This document shows, piece by piece, positions 18,066 to 28,104 of a DNA stretch of 64,000 nt (its first letter is position 1; every line of letters begins with the position of its first letter). The notes under the pieces are model-generated. The model did no database searches and was not told where the DNA came from. It saw nothing but the letters and a program-made list of their open reading frames with translations. The stretch is from Hyphomicrobiales bacterium (GTDB taxonomy: Bacteria; Pseudomonadota; Alphaproteobacteria; Rhizobiales; Rhizobiaceae). The stretch lies in assembly GCA_900469445.1 (NCBI GenBank), contig UBXM01000004.1, positions 319,958 to 383,957 of the forward strand. The letters are read 5' to 3'. Position numbers and translations under genes: made by a program.

Positions 18066-18863
18066 CTAGGCCTTCAGGCCAAAACCCTGCATCAGCCGAC
18101 GCGTGGCGAAATCGGGATTGCCGGAGGTGAAGACGGCGAAGTCGAAACCATCGGGATGTTCCGCGCCGTCGATGAGCGGTGCCTTGCGCCGCGCCTGCCT
18201 TGCGATCGCTTCCGCCGGATCAAGCCAGTCGACCGGCCAGGGCGCGAGGCGACGAAAGAGATTGGCCATGAACGGGTAATGCGTGCAGGCAAGCACGACG
18301 ATATCGGTCTTTTCGCCGTCCATTTCCACAAAACACGGGGCGATCTCGGCACGCACGGCGTCATCGGAGATCGGTTCGCCACGGATATAGCTTTCCGCCA
18401 TGCGGGCGAGATTTTCCGATCCGACAAGACGGACATGGCACTGAGTGGCGAAGGACTGGATGAGATCGCGCGTATAGGCACGCCTGACGGTGCCGGGCGT
18501 CGCGAGAACCGAAACGAGGCCCGAGCGTGTCCGCTCGGCTGCCGGCTTGATCGCCGGCACGGTGCCGACAAAGGTCATGTGCGGGAATTTTTCGCGAAGG
18601 GCAGCGCCTGCCAGCGTGAAAGCCGTATTGCAGGCAATGACGCAGATTTCCGGATCATGTTCGGCAAGCAGCTTTTCGAACAGCGACAGGATGCGCTCCT
18701 GCAGCGCACCCTCTTCCCAGCTGCCATAGGGAAAGGCCGCGTCGTCCGCGACATAGACGAAACCACGTTCGGGCATCAGCACGCGCGCTTCACGCAGCAC
18801 CGTCAGCCCACCGATGCCCGAATCGAACACCAGTATGGGCTTCAGCTCATTCGCCGCTGTCAT
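18066..18863 (-). CDS. murI: Glutamate racemase
   Basis: Converts L-glutamate to D-glutamate for peptidoglycan. The 265-aa protein has the family landmarks: [13 protein letters not shown] at the N-terminus, the first catalytic Cys in [11 protein letters not shown] and the second in [10 protein letters not shown]. It overlaps the 3' end of trmJ by 17 bases, so the two genes are co-transcribed. It converges with the XRE gene, leaving only 18 bases between stop codons and no separate terminator. Confidence 0.95.
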   Translation of the reverse strand: MTAANELKPILVFDSGIGGLTVLREARVLMPERGFVYVADDAAFPYGSWEEGALQERILSLFEKLLAEHDPEICVIACNTAFTLAGAALREKFPHMTFVGTVPAIKPAAERTRSGLVSVLATPGTVRRAYTRDLIQSFATQCHVRLVGSENLARMAESYIRGEPISDDAVRAEIAPCFVEMDGEKTDIVVLACTHYPFMANLFRRLAPWPVDWLDPAEAIARQARRKAPLIDGAEHPDGFDFAVFTSGNPDFATRRLMQGFGLKA

Positions 18864-19686
18864 TCCCCTCTGTCTCCCCTGCCTCCGAGGCCTTTTTCTG
18901 TCTCGGCACCATCTTCTTCGGCCACTGACGCTGGAAGCGATCGAGCGAATTGATCACCCCTCGAAACACGCTGATCTCCTGCTCGGAAAAGGCGCGCCGT
19001 GACAATACGGCACGAAGGTTGTCGATCATTTTTGGCTTTTTTTCCGGCGGGTGGAAATAACCGCGGGCATCCAGCGCTTCCTCGATATGTTCGAACATGC
19101 CGAGCACCTGCTCCTTCGTCGAAGGGTTCTGCTCTATCGGCTGGAAGCGAGTTTCCTCGAGATCGTCGATACCCGACTTCATCCAGTCGTAAGACATCAG
19201 AAGCACGGCCTGGGCGATATTGAGCGAGGCGAAGGCCGGGTTTACCGGGAATGTGACGATCTCGTCGGCAAGCGCCACTTCCTCGTTGTTCAGGCCCCAG
19301 CGCTCGCGGCCGAAAAGAATGCCGGTCTTTTCGCCTGCCTTGAATTTTTCGCGCAGGGTCGCTGCGGCGAAAACCGGGGAGCGCACCGGCTTGAAGCCGT
19401 AACGCTCGCGCGCAGTCGTCGCATAAACGAAGTTGAGATCGCTGATTGCCTCTTCCAGCGTGTCGTAGACCTTCGTGCCGTCGATCACGTGATCGGCCTT
19501 GGAGGCGGCGGAACGCGCCTTTTCACTCGGCCAACCGTCACGCGGGTTGACGAGGCGTAGTTCGGCAAGGCCAAAATTGGCCATGGCGCGGGCGACCATG
19601 CCGATATTTTCCCCGAGTTGCGGCTCGACCAGAATGATCGCCGGCCCTTCGGCAATGAGTTCACGTTCGCTATTGGTGCCCGACAT
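18847..19686 (-). CDS. trmJ: tRNA/rRNA 2'-O-methyltransferase, TrmJ-like (SPOUT)
   Basis: A 279-aa SPOUT methyltransferase. The N-terminal motif [20 protein letters not shown] and the knot motif [15 protein letters not shown] match the TrmH/TrmJ family; E. coli TrmJ methylates residue 32 of several tRNAs. A C-terminal extension ([19 protein letters not shown] onward) is typical of TrmJ. The start is placed at the ATG at 19686, which fits family N-termini; an in-frame start at 19743 would add residues lacking similarity. Its end overlaps murI. I cannot separate TrmJ from close paralogues with certainty. Confidence 0.88.
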   Translation of the reverse strand: MSGTNSERELIAEGPAIILVEPQLGENIGMVARAMANFGLAELRLVNPRDGWPSEKARSAASKADHVIDGTKVYDTLEEAISDLNFVYATTARERYGFKPVRSPVFAAATLREKFKAGEKTGILFGRERWGLNNEEVALADEIVTFPVNPAFASLNIAQAVLLMSYDWMKSGIDDLEETRFQPIEQNPSTKEQVLGMFEHIEEALDARGYFHPPEKKPKMIDNLRAVLSRRAFSEQEISVFRGVINSLDRFQRQWPKKMVPRQKKASEAGETEGNDSGE

Positions 19687-19748
19687 ATTGGTTTCCGCTT
19701 GTTCTTGAAGCCGGGCAATAGACCCGTCGGCCGGCAACGGCAAGCCGG

Positions 19749-21773
19749 TTATTGGCTCTTTTGCTTGTCGGTAGCGGCAGGATAAAGGCGGTTCAAAAGA
19801 TTGGCGACCATATCGGCCCCATGTGCGACGCCCTGCCCCGGAGGCGGCAGATTGGTACCAACTGCTGCATGTCGCGGCGTTTTCGCGGAGAAACAGTCCG
19901 CTTTCCTCACCGCGGCCTTCTCGAGCGCCTGCCTTGCATTATCGATGGCGCGACGAATTTCGGGGTCGTCGCGGTTTTCGGCATTGGCAAAATCCCGCGC
20001 CAGAATGCGCGCCCAATAGGACGAGGCCAGAAAGAGCGCCAAGACCTGACGGATCGGCCCCGGTCGCGTGACCAGAGACCATGCGCTGCCGAGAGGACGT
20101 GCGGCATTGGTCAGATCCCGGTAAGCCTCGTCGAGCCTGTTCGACAGTTCGATCAGCCTGTAGCGGCTTTCGCCTTCCTTTATGGCGTCAAGCAGTTGAC
20201 CAAGAGCGTCATACCACCTGGCAAGCACCAGCTCGACTGTCGAGCGGGTCGAAGACGGAAAGATGACGAAAGCGACAAACATGCCGGCCACCGATCCGAT
20301 CACGGTCTCCTCCAGACGCAAGAGCAGAACCTCCAATGTCAGCTGGCCGATCAGGCCGTAAACGAGACAAAGGACGATCGTGACGAAGAAGCTGAGAAGC
20401 GCGTAGGAGACCTGCAGGAAATAGAAAGCGAGGAAAACGCAGACCGCCGCAAGCACAACGGTTGCCGCCATCTGGCCTGCAAGAAGCGTTGCCACGGCAA
20501 GGCCGATGGCGACACCGGCGAGCGTGCCGACCGATCGCTGGATCGCGCGCAAGGCCGCATCACCGCGCGAGCGCGTGTTGTTGAAGACGAGGAATGCGGT
20601 CAACACCGCCCAAAACCAACGGTCGCGGGATAACAGCAGCCCGAAGATCATCGCGATGCCGGATGCGATGGTGATCTGCACCGCGGCACGGACCAGTGGG
20701 TTTTTCCAGGAAAAATCCGCTTTTATCTGGATTTCGGACTGCGACACATCACCGAAAGCCATCAACTGCTGGAAGCTCCGGTCACTGGTCGCTTCCGTCA
20801 GCGCGGATGACGCGCGCTGCAGCCACAAAAGCGCATGAACGCTTTGCTTCGTCCGCGCTTCATCGATATTCGCATTTTCCGCGATCTTCTTCGCCCCGGC
20901 GGCGTCGCCAACCAGCACCGCTTCGAACAGGGAGGCCGGCGCCAAGGCTGCGAGCGACTGCACGATCACGCTTTCGGCCGCCAGATGAAGATCGAAAATG
21001 GCCATGGAGACCGCCGTCACCGGACTATCTCCGCTCGGCATGGATCCATCCGGATTGCGGGGCAGCAGGCCCTCGGCCATCAGGACCACGTCCTTCAACT
21101 GTTCTTCCATCTGCCGCAATTCGAGACGGTCCTTGTCCGTCAAGGCTCCGTTTCTGGAAAGCTGGGCCAGGCGCAGCAGAATAACCGATATGCGGCGCTG
21201 TATCGCCCGCAGGGCCTTGGTGAGATCGCGACGCCAATCATCAACAAGCAGGTATTTGCGAATAAGGTGCCCGAGGACAACGGCGAAAAGCGGCCCCAGC
21301 GCCGCAAGCGGCAGCTCTGTCAGCGTAGGCCGCAGGTAGGCGCCGATGAAATAGGAGATGAAGGCGAACATGCCGACGGCAAAACCGCGCGGGCCGAAGA
21401 CACGCGCCAGGCTCGCCGCCAAGATCACGCATAGAAATGTCAGGTCGGCAACAAGCCGAAAGGGTTCGAGCGCAGCCGCAAGCGTGATGCAGAAAAGACT
21501 TGCGGCACAGCCCATCAGCCGCGTCGTCAGCTGGTCGCCGGGGGTCTTGTCCTTCACGGCAACACCACCTTCGATCGAAAGCACGATGGCGAGCGCATAG
21601 GAAATCGACGGCAGCGGCGTCACGGCAAGGTGGACGGCAATCAGGGCGAGGATCGAAGCCAATATGGTGAGCGTGACGCGCGCGCCCATCTTCACCCGAG
21701 ACAAGGCCGGGTCATGTGCCAACAGACGATCGACACATGCGGCAACCATGCGCGGCGCCCTAGACGCCGACAT
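19749..21773 (-). CDS. FUSC-family inner-membrane transporter
   Basis: A 674-aa protein with two hydrophobic blocks of about six helices (roughly residues 30-170 and 370-510), each followed by a long soluble helical region. This is the YccS/AaeB (FUSC, fusaric acid resistance) architecture, associated with efflux of aromatic acids. Landmarks are RDRWFWAVLTAFLVFNNTRS and the helix pair after it. Efflux partners (membrane-fusion or outer-membrane proteins) are not adjacent, which is common for the YccS-like subgroup. Substrate unknown. Confidence 0.85.
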   Translation of the reverse strand: MSASRAPRMVAACVDRLLAHDPALSRVKMGARVTLTILASILALIAVHLAVTPLPSISYALAIVLSIEGGVAVKDKTPGDQLTTRLMGCAASLFCITLAAALEPFRLVADLTFLCVILAASLARVFGPRGFAVGMFAFISYFIGAYLRPTLTELPLAALGPLFAVVLGHLIRKYLLVDDWRRDLTKALRAIQRRISVILLRLAQLSRNGALTDKDRLELRQMEEQLKDVVLMAEGLLPRNPDGSMPSGDSPVTAVSMAIFDLHLAAESVIVQSLAALAPASLFEAVLVGDAAGAKKIAENANIDEARTKQSVHALLWLQRASSALTEATSDRSFQQLMAFGDVSQSEIQIKADFSWKNPLVRAAVQITIASGIAMIFGLLLSRDRWFWAVLTAFLVFNNTRSRGDAALRAIQRSVGTLAGVAIGLAVATLLAGQMAATVVLAAVCVFLAFYFLQVSYALLSFFVTIVLCLVYGLIGQLTLEVLLLRLEETVIGSVAGMFVAFVIFPSSTRSTVELVLARWYDALGQLLDAIKEGESRYRLIELSNRLDEAYRDLTNAARPLGSAWSLVTRPGPIRQVLALFLASSYWARILARDFANAENRDDPEIRRAIDNARQALEKAAVRKADCFSAKTPRHAAVGTNLPPPGQGVAHGADMVANLLNRLYPAATDKQKSQ

Positions 21774-21840
21774 TGTCGATCCGCGGGCCGCGCGCCGTCA
21801 AGCAAACAGTGGCGAGTGGGGCTGGCGTGGTCGCGTCGGG

Positions 21841-21862
21841 CATCACTCCCCCATCACTCCCC
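21841..21862. repeat. 11-bp tandem duplication at a stop codon
   Basis: CATCACTCCCC occurs twice back to back. The right copy includes the last codons and stop of the exported protein gene on the minus strand. It looks like a slippage product. Confidence 0.7.
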
Positions 21863-22384
21863 CTTGGCGATCGACTGCATTTCCTCGATGACGGAATCGC
21901 TCTCGCCGTCAGCAACACGATGAATATCGTCGATGACGGGTTTGCCGTCTTCCTCGACCACGTCGAAACGGACTTCCGAAAGGCTGTCCTTCAGATCGGC
22001 GTCGTCGATGCAGGTCCATTGTTTGAACGTGACCTTGAAATCGGTCTTGCCGTTTGCGGCAGCGCCCGGCGCAATGGTTATATCCTGCAGAGGGCAGCCG
22101 TCCTGCGAAGCGGTGACGACATCGTAGCCGAAAGGGTCGCCCGGCTGATTGTTTTCCGTCTCATAGGCAGGATGTTTGGCGGCTTCGGCATAGGCAGCCT
22201 GGAACCGCTTGCTGAACAGGCGGGCGAGCGGTTCAGGATCGAAGATGAACTTCCAGTCGCTGTCATTGCTATTCCAGTTGTCCTCGGTGATCTTCATCAC
22301 CTCCTTCACCGGATCCGCAGGCTCGGCTGCGAAGGAAACGGTGGACAGGAGCGACAGGGTAAGAGCGAGCGTCAGAGTTCGCAT
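21854..22384 (-). CDS. Exported protein of unknown function
   Basis: A 176-aa protein with a clear Sec signal peptide (MRTLTLALTLSLLSTVSFAA, cleavage after AFA or FAA), so the mature part is periplasmic. The mature protein is acidic, contains three Cys residues (SQDGCPLQD, KQWTCIDDADL) and resembles a small ligand-binding fold, but I do not recognise a family. It is downstream of the divergent icd region. An 11-bp tandem duplication (21841-21862) spans its stop codon. Confidence 0.75.
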   Translation of the reverse strand: MRTLTLALTLSLLSTVSFAAEPADPVKEVMKITEDNWNSNDSDWKFIFDPEPLARLFSKRFQAAYAEAAKHPAYETENNQPGDPFGYDVVTASQDGCPLQDITIAPGAAANGKTDFKVTFKQWTCIDDADLKDSLSEVRFDVVEEDGKPVIDDIHRVADGESDSVIEEMQSIAKGE

Positions 22385-22613
22385 GGCGATATTTCCGTAT
22401 TCGAGGCGATTTGCGCGGACATTACCCCTCGGCCTTTATTTGGCAATGACCATTCTTGCTGTTTTTCAAAGCCGGAAAGGCCCTGCGTTGAAATCTCACA
22501 GAAAAGCCCCCAATCCCTGTCTCACGCCTTTGCACACTCCGCCTGCGATGTTATAGCGCAACCCGTTGATCCATTCGGGGCCGATCCGGCCCACTCACGA
22601 CAAGAGGAAGTCC

Positions 22614-23825
22614 ATGCAGAAGATCAAGGTAGCCAACCCGGTCGTCGATCTCGACGGCGACGAGATGACCCGTATCATCTGGCAGCTGATCAAGGACAAG
22701 CTGATCCTGCCCTATCTCGATCTCGACATCGAATATTACGATCTTTCGGTCGAGAACCGCGATGCCACCGACGACCAGGTGACGATCGATGCCGCCAACG
22801 CCATCAAGAAGCACGGCGTCGGCATCAAGTGCGCCACCATCACGCCGGACGAAGCCCGCGTTGAAGAATTCAAGCTGAAGAAGATGTGGAAGAGCCCGAA
22901 CGGCACGATCCGCAACATCCTCGGCGGCGTCATCTTCCGCGAGCCGATCATCATGCAGAACGTGCCGCGTCTGGTTCCGGGCTGGACCAAGCCGATCATC
23001 GTCGGCCGTCACGCTTTCGGCGACCAGTACCGCGCCACCGACTTCAAGTTCCCGGGCAAGGGCAAGCTTTCGATCAAGTTCGTCGGCGACGACGGCCAGA
23101 CGATCGAACACGACGTCTTCGACGCGCCGTCCTCCGGCGTTGCCATGGCGATGTACAACCTCGACGACTCGATCCGCGATTTCGCCCGCGCTTCGTTCAA
23201 CTACGCTCTGCAGCGTGGCGTTCCCTGCTACCTGTCGACCAAGAACACGATCCTCAAGGCCTATGACGGCCGCTTCAAGGACCTGTTCCAGGAGATCTTC
23301 GACGCCGAATTCAAGGCTCAGTACGATGAAGCCAAGATCTGGTACGAACATCGCCTGATCGACGACATGGTCGCTTCCGCGCTGAAGTGGTCCGGCGGTT
23401 ACGTCTGGGCCTGCAAGAACTACGATGGCGACGTTCAGTCGGACATCGTTGCACAGGGCTTCGGTTCGCTCGGCCTGATGACCTCGGTTCTGATGACGCC
23501 GGATGGCAAGACGGTCGAAGCCGAAGCCGCTCACGGCACGGTTACCCGTCACTACCGCCAGCACCAGAAGGGCCAGGAAACCTCGACGAACTCGATCGCT
23601 TCGATCTTCGCCTGGACCCGTGGTCTCGCACACCGCGCCAAGCTGGACGACAATGCCGAGCTTTCGAAGTTCGCCGACACGCTGGAAAAGGTCTGCATCG
23701 ATACGGTCGAAGCCGGCTTCATGACCAAGGACCTGGCGCTGCTCATCGGTCCGGATCAGCCGTGGCTCTCGACCACCGCCTTCCTCGACAAGATCGACGA
23801 AAACCTCAAGAAGGCCATGGCGTAA
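22614..23825 (+). CDS. icd: NADP-dependent isocitrate dehydrogenase
   Basis: Oxidises isocitrate to 2-oxoglutarate in the citric acid cycle, producing NADPH. The 403-aa protein is the eukaryote-like homodimeric form found in rhizobia: [14 protein letters not shown] at the N-terminus, the substrate segment [19 protein letters not shown], then KYDG-like and [14 protein letters not shown] near the C-terminus. The ATG at 22614 follows AAGAGGAAG. It stands alone, closed by a strong terminator. Its NADPH output may be balanced by the SthA transhydrogenase encoded elsewhere in this window (inference). Confidence 0.97.
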   Translation: MQKIKVANPVVDLDGDEMTRIIWQLIKDKLILPYLDLDIEYYDLSVENRDATDDQVTIDAANAIKKHGVGIKCATITPDEARVEEFKLKKMWKSPNGTIRNILGGVIFREPIIMQNVPRLVPGWTKPIIVGRHAFGDQYRATDFKFPGKGKLSIKFVGDDGQTIEHDVFDAPSSGVAMAMYNLDDSIRDFARASFNYALQRGVPCYLSTKNTILKAYDGRFKDLFQEIFDAEFKAQYDEAKIWYEHRLIDDMVASALKWSGGYVWACKNYDGDVQSDIVAQGFGSLGLMTSVLMTPDGKTVEAEAAHGTVTRHYRQHQKGQETSTNSIASIFAWTRGLAHRAKLDDNAELSKFADTLEKVCIDTVEAGFMTKDLALLIGPDQPWLSTTAFLDKIDENLKKAMA

Positions 23826-23849
23826 GCCACAATCTTCGGATTACATTTG

Positions 23850-23880
23850 AACGGCGGGGTTTTCCCCGCCGTTTTCTTTT
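23850..23880 (+). terminator. Terminator of icd
   Basis: AACGGCGGGG-TTTT-CCCCGCCGTT followed by TTCTTTT. It is a perfect 10-bp stem 25 bases after the icd stop. Confidence 0.88.
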
Positions 23881-23896
23881 GCGAGGAGGCCTGAAC

Positions 23897-24352
23897 ATGT
23901 CCGCCAATCGTCCTGTTGAAATTCGCCCTCTCGCGCCTTCCGACCGCGAGGCGTGGCAGCCGCTGTTCGAGGCCTATATCCGCTTTTATGAATCCGAATT
24001 GCCAAAGGAACAGTACGACATCACCTGGGGCCGCTTCCTCGACCCGGACGAACCGATGCACGCGCTCGGCGCCTTCGATGATGGCAAGCTGGTCGGCATC
24101 GTGCACGCGCTCTTCCATCGCTCGACATGGCTGCCGGACATGACCTGCTACCTGCAGGATCTCTATGTCGATGGAAGCCAGCGGGGACGCGGCGTGGGCG
24201 AGGCGCTGATCGAGAAGGTGGCGCTCCTGGCACGCGACAAGAATGCCGGTCGTCTCTACTGGCTGACGCAGGAACGCAATGATGCGGCCCGCCGCCTCTA
24301 TGATAGGGTCGCCGTGGCCCCGGGTTTCATCCAGTACCGCAAGCCGCTGTAA
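23897..24352 (+). CDS. GNAT-family N-acetyltransferase
   Basis: A 151-aa acetyltransferase: the acetyl-CoA motif is LYVDGSQRGRGVGEALIEKV (about residues 85-104), followed by LYWLTQERNDAARRLYDRVA. The WLPDMTCYLQDLYV strand before the loop is typical of polyamine/amino-acid acetylating members, but the substrate is unknown. The ATG at 23897 is preceded by GAGGAGG. It lies after the icd terminator, so it needs its own promoter in a gap of only about 15 bases, or arises by read-through. Confidence 0.88.
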   Translation: MSANRPVEIRPLAPSDREAWQPLFEAYIRFYESELPKEQYDITWGRFLDPDEPMHALGAFDDGKLVGIVHALFHRSTWLPDMTCYLQDLYVDGSQRGRGVGEALIEKVALLARDKNAGRLYWLTQERNDAARRLYDRVAVAPGFIQYRKPL

Positions 24353-24436
24353 TCTTACGCGCCATTGCCCGAAGCCCCGCCACTTGACTGTATCGCCGCG
24401 CGCGCCAAAACATTGGTGACAGCAGGAGGATAACGG

Positions 24437-25063
24437 ATGGCAGACGAAATCCTATTCTATACCAACCCGATGTCTCGTGGCCGCATTGTCCGGTGGATGC
24501 TTGAGGAGACAGGCGTTGCCTACCGGACGGAAATTCTCCAGTTCGGCACGAGCATGAAGGATGATCGCTACAAGGCCGTCAATCCGATGGGCAAGGTGCC
24601 GACGATCGTCCATGGCAAGAAGGCGATCACCGAATGCGCCGCGATCTGCGCCTATCTTGCCGATGCCTTTCCGGAGAAAGGTCTGGCACCCTCACCTGCA
24701 GATCGCGCCGATTATTATCGATGGATGTTCTTTGCCGCGGGTCCGCTGGAAGCTGCGGTGAGCAACCGGGCGCTCGGCTTCGAAGTCCCGGCCGATCGCG
24801 AACGGATGATCGGTTACGGCAGTTATGCGGATGTGATGGACACGCTCGAACTCGCGCTGCGGACCAATTCCTACATTGCCGGAGACACATTCAGTGCTGC
24901 GGATGTCTATGTCGGCTCGCAGATCGGCTGGGGACTGCAATTCGGCTCGATCGAGAAGCGCCCGGCTTTCGAGCAGTATTTCGGGCGCCTGGTTCTGCGC
25001 GACGCCTATCAGCGCGCTGGCGAAAAGGATGACAAGGCAGCGGCAGACATGCAGTCGGGCTGA
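24437..25063 (+). CDS. Glutathione S-transferase family protein
   Basis: A 208-aa two-domain GST. The thioredoxin-like N-terminal domain begins ILFYTNPMSRGRIVRWMLEE with the catalytic-type Ser/Asn in NPMSRGR and the cis-Pro region GKVPTIVH. The helical C-terminal domain holds TNSYIAGDTFSAADVYVGSQ, the conserved N-capping box. The ribosome site is AGGAGGAT. The family detoxifies electrophiles or acts as a reductase; the true substrate is unknown. The C-terminus (GEKDDKAAADMQSG) is polar. Confidence 0.9.
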   Translation: MADEILFYTNPMSRGRIVRWMLEETGVAYRTEILQFGTSMKDDRYKAVNPMGKVPTIVHGKKAITECAAICAYLADAFPEKGLAPSPADRADYYRWMFFAAGPLEAAVSNRALGFEVPADRERMIGYGSYADVMDTLELALRTNSYIAGDTFSAADVYVGSQIGWGLQFGSIEKRPAFEQYFGRLVLRDAYQRAGEKDDKAAADMQSG

Positions 25064-25195
25064 CGGTATTCAGGCCTCTATGCGCTGTCCCGTTTTCCAA
25101 CCGAGAGAGAGGGTTCGTTCAAGCTACGTTAAGGCAGTGCGGAGCAATGTCCCGAGGCGAAGCGCCATGACAACCCGGCGCCAGGAACGACTGAA

Positions 25196-25582
25196 ATGAT
25201 GAAGAAGATTGCTCTTTCTGCCCTCTCCTTTGCCATGCTTACCAGCGCGGCAATGGCTCCGGCCGGCAGCGCCATGGCGCAATGGCGCGACGGACCTCCG
25301 CCGCGCTGGGAGCACCGCGGACCGCCCCCGCCGCGTTGGGACCGTGATCGTGACCGCGATCGCCACCATCGCCGTCATCACGACAATACGGGCAAGATCA
25401 TTGCCGGCGGCCTCGCAGCAGGTATTGTCGGCGGCCTGATCGGTGGGGCTTTGGCCAATAGCGGTGGCCCTCGTTATGTGGAGCCACCACCGCCTCCGCC
25501 GCGCTGCTGGTTCGAGGATCAGCAGGTTCGCAATGCCTATGATGGCGGCTGGCACATGGAATCGATCCGCGTCTGCCGCTGA
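25196..25582 (+). CDS. Small exported protein with glycine zipper
   Basis: A 128-aa protein. The signal peptide runs to about residue 28 (ALSFAMLTSAAMAPAGSAMA). Next come Pro/Trp-rich repeats (PPPRWEHRGPPPPRWDR), an Asp/Arg/His cluster (RDRDRDRHHRRHHDN) and a Gly-zipper helix (IIAGGLAAGIVGGLIGGALA), then a Cys-containing tail (CWFEDQQ ... VCR). Rhizobial proteins of this type are usually periplasmic or outer-membrane associated. AGGAACG lies ten bases before the ATG. No family function can be assigned; the layout vaguely recalls BA14K-like proteins. Confidence 0.75.
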   Translation: MMKKIALSALSFAMLTSAAMAPAGSAMAQWRDGPPPRWEHRGPPPPRWDRDRDRDRHHRRHHDNTGKIIAGGLAAGIVGGLIGGALANSGGPRYVEPPPPPPRCWFEDQQVRNAYDGGWHMESIRVCR

Positions 25583-25602
25583 GGCAATCGCGACCCATGA
25601 AG

Positions 25603-25628
25603 AGCCGCGCATTGCGCGGCTTTTTTGT
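25603..25628 (+). terminator. Terminator of the glycine-zipper protein gene
   Basis: GCCGCGC-ATT-GCGCGGC followed by TTTTTTG. Perfect 7-bp stem. Confidence 0.85.
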
Positions 25629-25649
25629 CGCCGGATGCCGACAGAGAGA

Positions 25650-26135
25650 TCATCGCGCCTTCTTCTTGCGCGCATAGATCAGGCAGTTGTCGATCATGCT
25701 GACGCATAGACCGTTGATATCCGTCGTGGTGTTGTTGTCGCCTGCGAACTCGACCTGCCTGAGCTTGTTGTCGGCGAAGCGAAACTGCGTGCTGCAATTG
25801 CCGCCCGACGAACCGCTCGTCGATGTGTTGACCGCCGGGATCGCACCAAAAAGGGTGAAGGACGGATTGACGACATTCCAGTTTCCCCGCGGCATGTCTC
25901 GCCTATAGGCCCAGATGGTTCCGCCGTCGGCAGTCGGGCTGCTTGCACTTGGAAACCCGGCGCACATGCGGATATCGTCATCGTTTAGCCCGACGAGTTC
26001 ACTTCGCGCCGCCGCTACCGTCGAGTTTTCCCTGACCACCCGCGATGTATCCGGCGGGATCGTGCAGGCGCCGAGCAAAACACTCAAGATCGATAGCCGG
26101 ACGAACGCCCGGAAATGCCGTGTCTGAAAATCCAT
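25650..26135 (-). CDS. Lipoprotein of unknown function
   Basis: A 161-aa protein with lipobox SVLLGAC (Cys near residue 24) after a hydrophobic stretch. The mature part has a charged helical segment followed by GLNDDDIRMCAGFPSAS and then a Ser/Gly-rich stretch (NTSTSGSSGG). The motif of a conserved Cys then Gly-Phe-Pro recurs in small alphaproteobacterial lipoproteins. The start is set at the ATG at 26135; a start at 26171 would put 12 polar residues before the signal. Basic C-terminus (YARKKKAR). Confidence 0.7.
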   Translation of the reverse strand: MDFQTRHFRAFVRLSILSVLLGACTIPPDTSRVVRENSTVAAARSELVGLNDDDIRMCAGFPSASSPTADGGTIWAYRRDMPRGNWNVVNPSFTLFGAIPAVNTSTSGSSGGNCSTQFRFADNKLRQVEFAGDNNTTTDINGLCVSMIDNCLIYARKKKAR

Positions 26136-26271
26136 AGTCCAACATCGCCGTTTTACCTTTACCAGCCCCAAAAGGGCTAGCTAGGCGCAAGGCGCGATGG
26201 ATCAAGACATTGCGAACCAGTAACCGGCCCAGACGGCCGAAAACAATTGGCTCACGGGACTTGGCGCCATG

Positions 26272-27894
26272 TCAGGCAACCAGACCCGGCGCCTCATAAC
26301 CGGTGCGCTCGACATATTCACGGTAACCGCCATCATATCGATGGACGCCATCGGCCGACACTTCCAGCACGCGGTTGGAAAGTTCGGAGAGGAAATGTCG
26401 ATCGTGGCTGACGAAGAGCATCGTGCCTTCGTATTCCGACAGCGCGTTGATCAGCATTTCCTTGGTGTCGAGGTCAAGGTGGTTGGTCGGCTCGTCAAGG
26501 ACGAGGAAATTCGGCGGATCGAACAGCATGGCAGCCATGACCAGACGGGCCTTTTCACCACCCGAGAGCACGCGGCACTTCTTTTCGACGTCGTCACCGG
26601 AGAAACCGAAGCAGCCGGCGAGCGTTCTCAAAGCTCCCTGCCCCGCACGCGGAAATTCCGATTCGAGCCACTCGAAAACCGTCTGCTCACCATCAAGCAC
26701 GTCCATGGCGTGCTGGGCGAAATAGCCCATCTTGACGCTCGCGCCGATCGCAACCGATCCCTGATCCGGCTCGGCGGAACCGGCGATCAGCTTCAGCAGC
26801 GTCGATTTTCCGGCACCGTTGACGCCCATGATGCACCAGCGTTCCTTGCGGCGGATGGAGAAATCCAGTCCATCGTAAATGGTACGGCTGCCATAGGCCT
26901 TGTGCACGCCCTTGAGATTGGCGACATCTTCACCCGAGCGCGGCGGCGCCTGGAATTCGAAGGCGACCGACTGGCGACGTTTCGGCGGCTCGACGCGCTC
27001 GATCTTGTCGAGTTTCTTGACTCGGCTCTGAACCTGGGCCGCGTGCGATGCGCGTGCCTTGAAGCGCTCGATGAACTTGATCTCCTTGGCAAGCATCGCC
27101 TGCTGGCGCTCGAACTGCGCCTGTTGCTGCTTTTCGTTCTGCGCCCGCTGCTGTTCGTAAAAGCCGTAATCGCCGGCATAGGAGTTGAGCGAGCCGGCAT
27201 CGATCTCGATGATCTTGTTGACGATGCGGTTCATGAACTCGCGGTCGTGCGAGGTCATCAACAGCGCGCCGTCGTAACCTTTGAGGAACTGCTCCAGCCA
27301 GATCAGGCTTTCGAGATCGAGGTGGTTCGACGGTTCGTCGAGCAGCATCACATCGGGACGCATGAGGAGAATGCGGGCGAGCGCCACGCGCATCTTCCAG
27401 CCGCCCGAAAGCTTGCCGACATCGCCGTCCATCATCTCCTGGCTGAAGGAAAGGCCGGCAAGGACTTCGCGGGCACGGCTTTCGAGACCGTAACCGTCCA
27501 ACTCCTCGTAGCGCGCCTGAACCTCGCCATAACGTTCGATGATGGCGTCCATCTCGTCCATGCGGTCGGGATCGACCATGGCAGCTTCGAGCTCGCGCAA
27601 TTCGGCGGCGACCGTGCTGACCGGGCCCGCGCCATCCATCACTTCGGTGACGGCGCTGACGCCCGACATTTCACCGACATCCTGGTTGAAATAGCCGATC
27701 GTCACATGCTTTTCGACCGAGACCTGGCCCTCGTCAGGGACTTCGCTACCGGTAATCATGCGAAACAGCGTGGTCTTGCCAGCACCGTTCGGCCCGACCA
27801 GACCGATTTTTTCGCCCCGGTTCAAGGCAGCAGACGCCTCGATATAGAGAATACGGTGACTGTTCGACTTGCTGATATTTTCGATACGGATCAT
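26272..27894 (-). CDS. ABC-F family ATPase (YbiT/Uup-like)
   Basis: A 540-aa soluble protein with two ATP-binding cassettes and no membrane domain. Walker A motifs are GPNGAGKTTLF and GVNGAGKSTLL, signatures LSGGWKMR and LSGGEKAR, and Walker B ends MLLDEPSNHLD and LVLDEPTNHLD. A charged Gln/Lys coiled linker lies between (YEQQRAQNEKQQQAQFERQQ). ABC-F proteins act on the ribosomal E site in translation rescue or antibiotic protection; which subfamily this is needs a tree. It is followed by a lipoprotein gene about 135 bases away. Confidence 0.92.
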   Translation of the reverse strand: MIRIENISKSNSHRILYIEASAALNRGEKIGLVGPNGAGKTTLFRMITGSEVPDEGQVSVEKHVTIGYFNQDVGEMSGVSAVTEVMDGAGPVSTVAAELRELEAAMVDPDRMDEMDAIIERYGEVQARYEELDGYGLESRAREVLAGLSFSQEMMDGDVGKLSGGWKMRVALARILLMRPDVMLLDEPSNHLDLESLIWLEQFLKGYDGALLMTSHDREFMNRIVNKIIEIDAGSLNSYAGDYGFYEQQRAQNEKQQQAQFERQQAMLAKEIKFIERFKARASHAAQVQSRVKKLDKIERVEPPKRRQSVAFEFQAPPRSGEDVANLKGVHKAYGSRTIYDGLDFSIRRKERWCIMGVNGAGKSTLLKLIAGSAEPDQGSVAIGASVKMGYFAQHAMDVLDGEQTVFEWLESEFPRAGQGALRTLAGCFGFSGDDVEKKCRVLSGGEKARLVMAAMLFDPPNFLVLDEPTNHLDLDTKEMLINALSEYEGTMLFVSHDRHFLSELSNRVLEVSADGVHRYDGGYREYVERTGYEAPGLVA

Positions 27895-27978
27895 GGCTGC
27901 CGGTGTTCCTGGGAGAATTCGGCCTGCCTTATGTCACGAGATGCGGACAATGTCGCGGGGTTTCGGCGAGAAAGCGAT

Positions 27979-28104
27979 CTACTCGCCGGGATGACGGTTC
28001 GGGCGCGTCTTTTTCTCTACATAGCGGGAATAAAAAGCGATCGCGAGGCCAAGGGCACCGACGATCAAGGGCAGAATGTACCAGAAGAAAAATGCAGAAG
28101 ACAT
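27979..28104 (-). CDS. Membrane microprotein, coupled to the gene before it
   Basis: A 41-aa protein (starts MSSAFFFWYILPLIVGALGL, ends with the basic tail EKKTRPNRHPGE). It has one transmembrane helix with the positive end expected in the cytoplasm. Its ATG overlaps the TAA of the preceding microprotein as TAATG, a classic arrangement for translational coupling. It is too short for standard gene calling but is supported by coupling and its membrane-like composition. No family recognised. Confidence 0.55.
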   Translation of the reverse strand: MSSAFFFWYILPLIVGALGLAIAFYSRYVEKKTRPNRHPGE

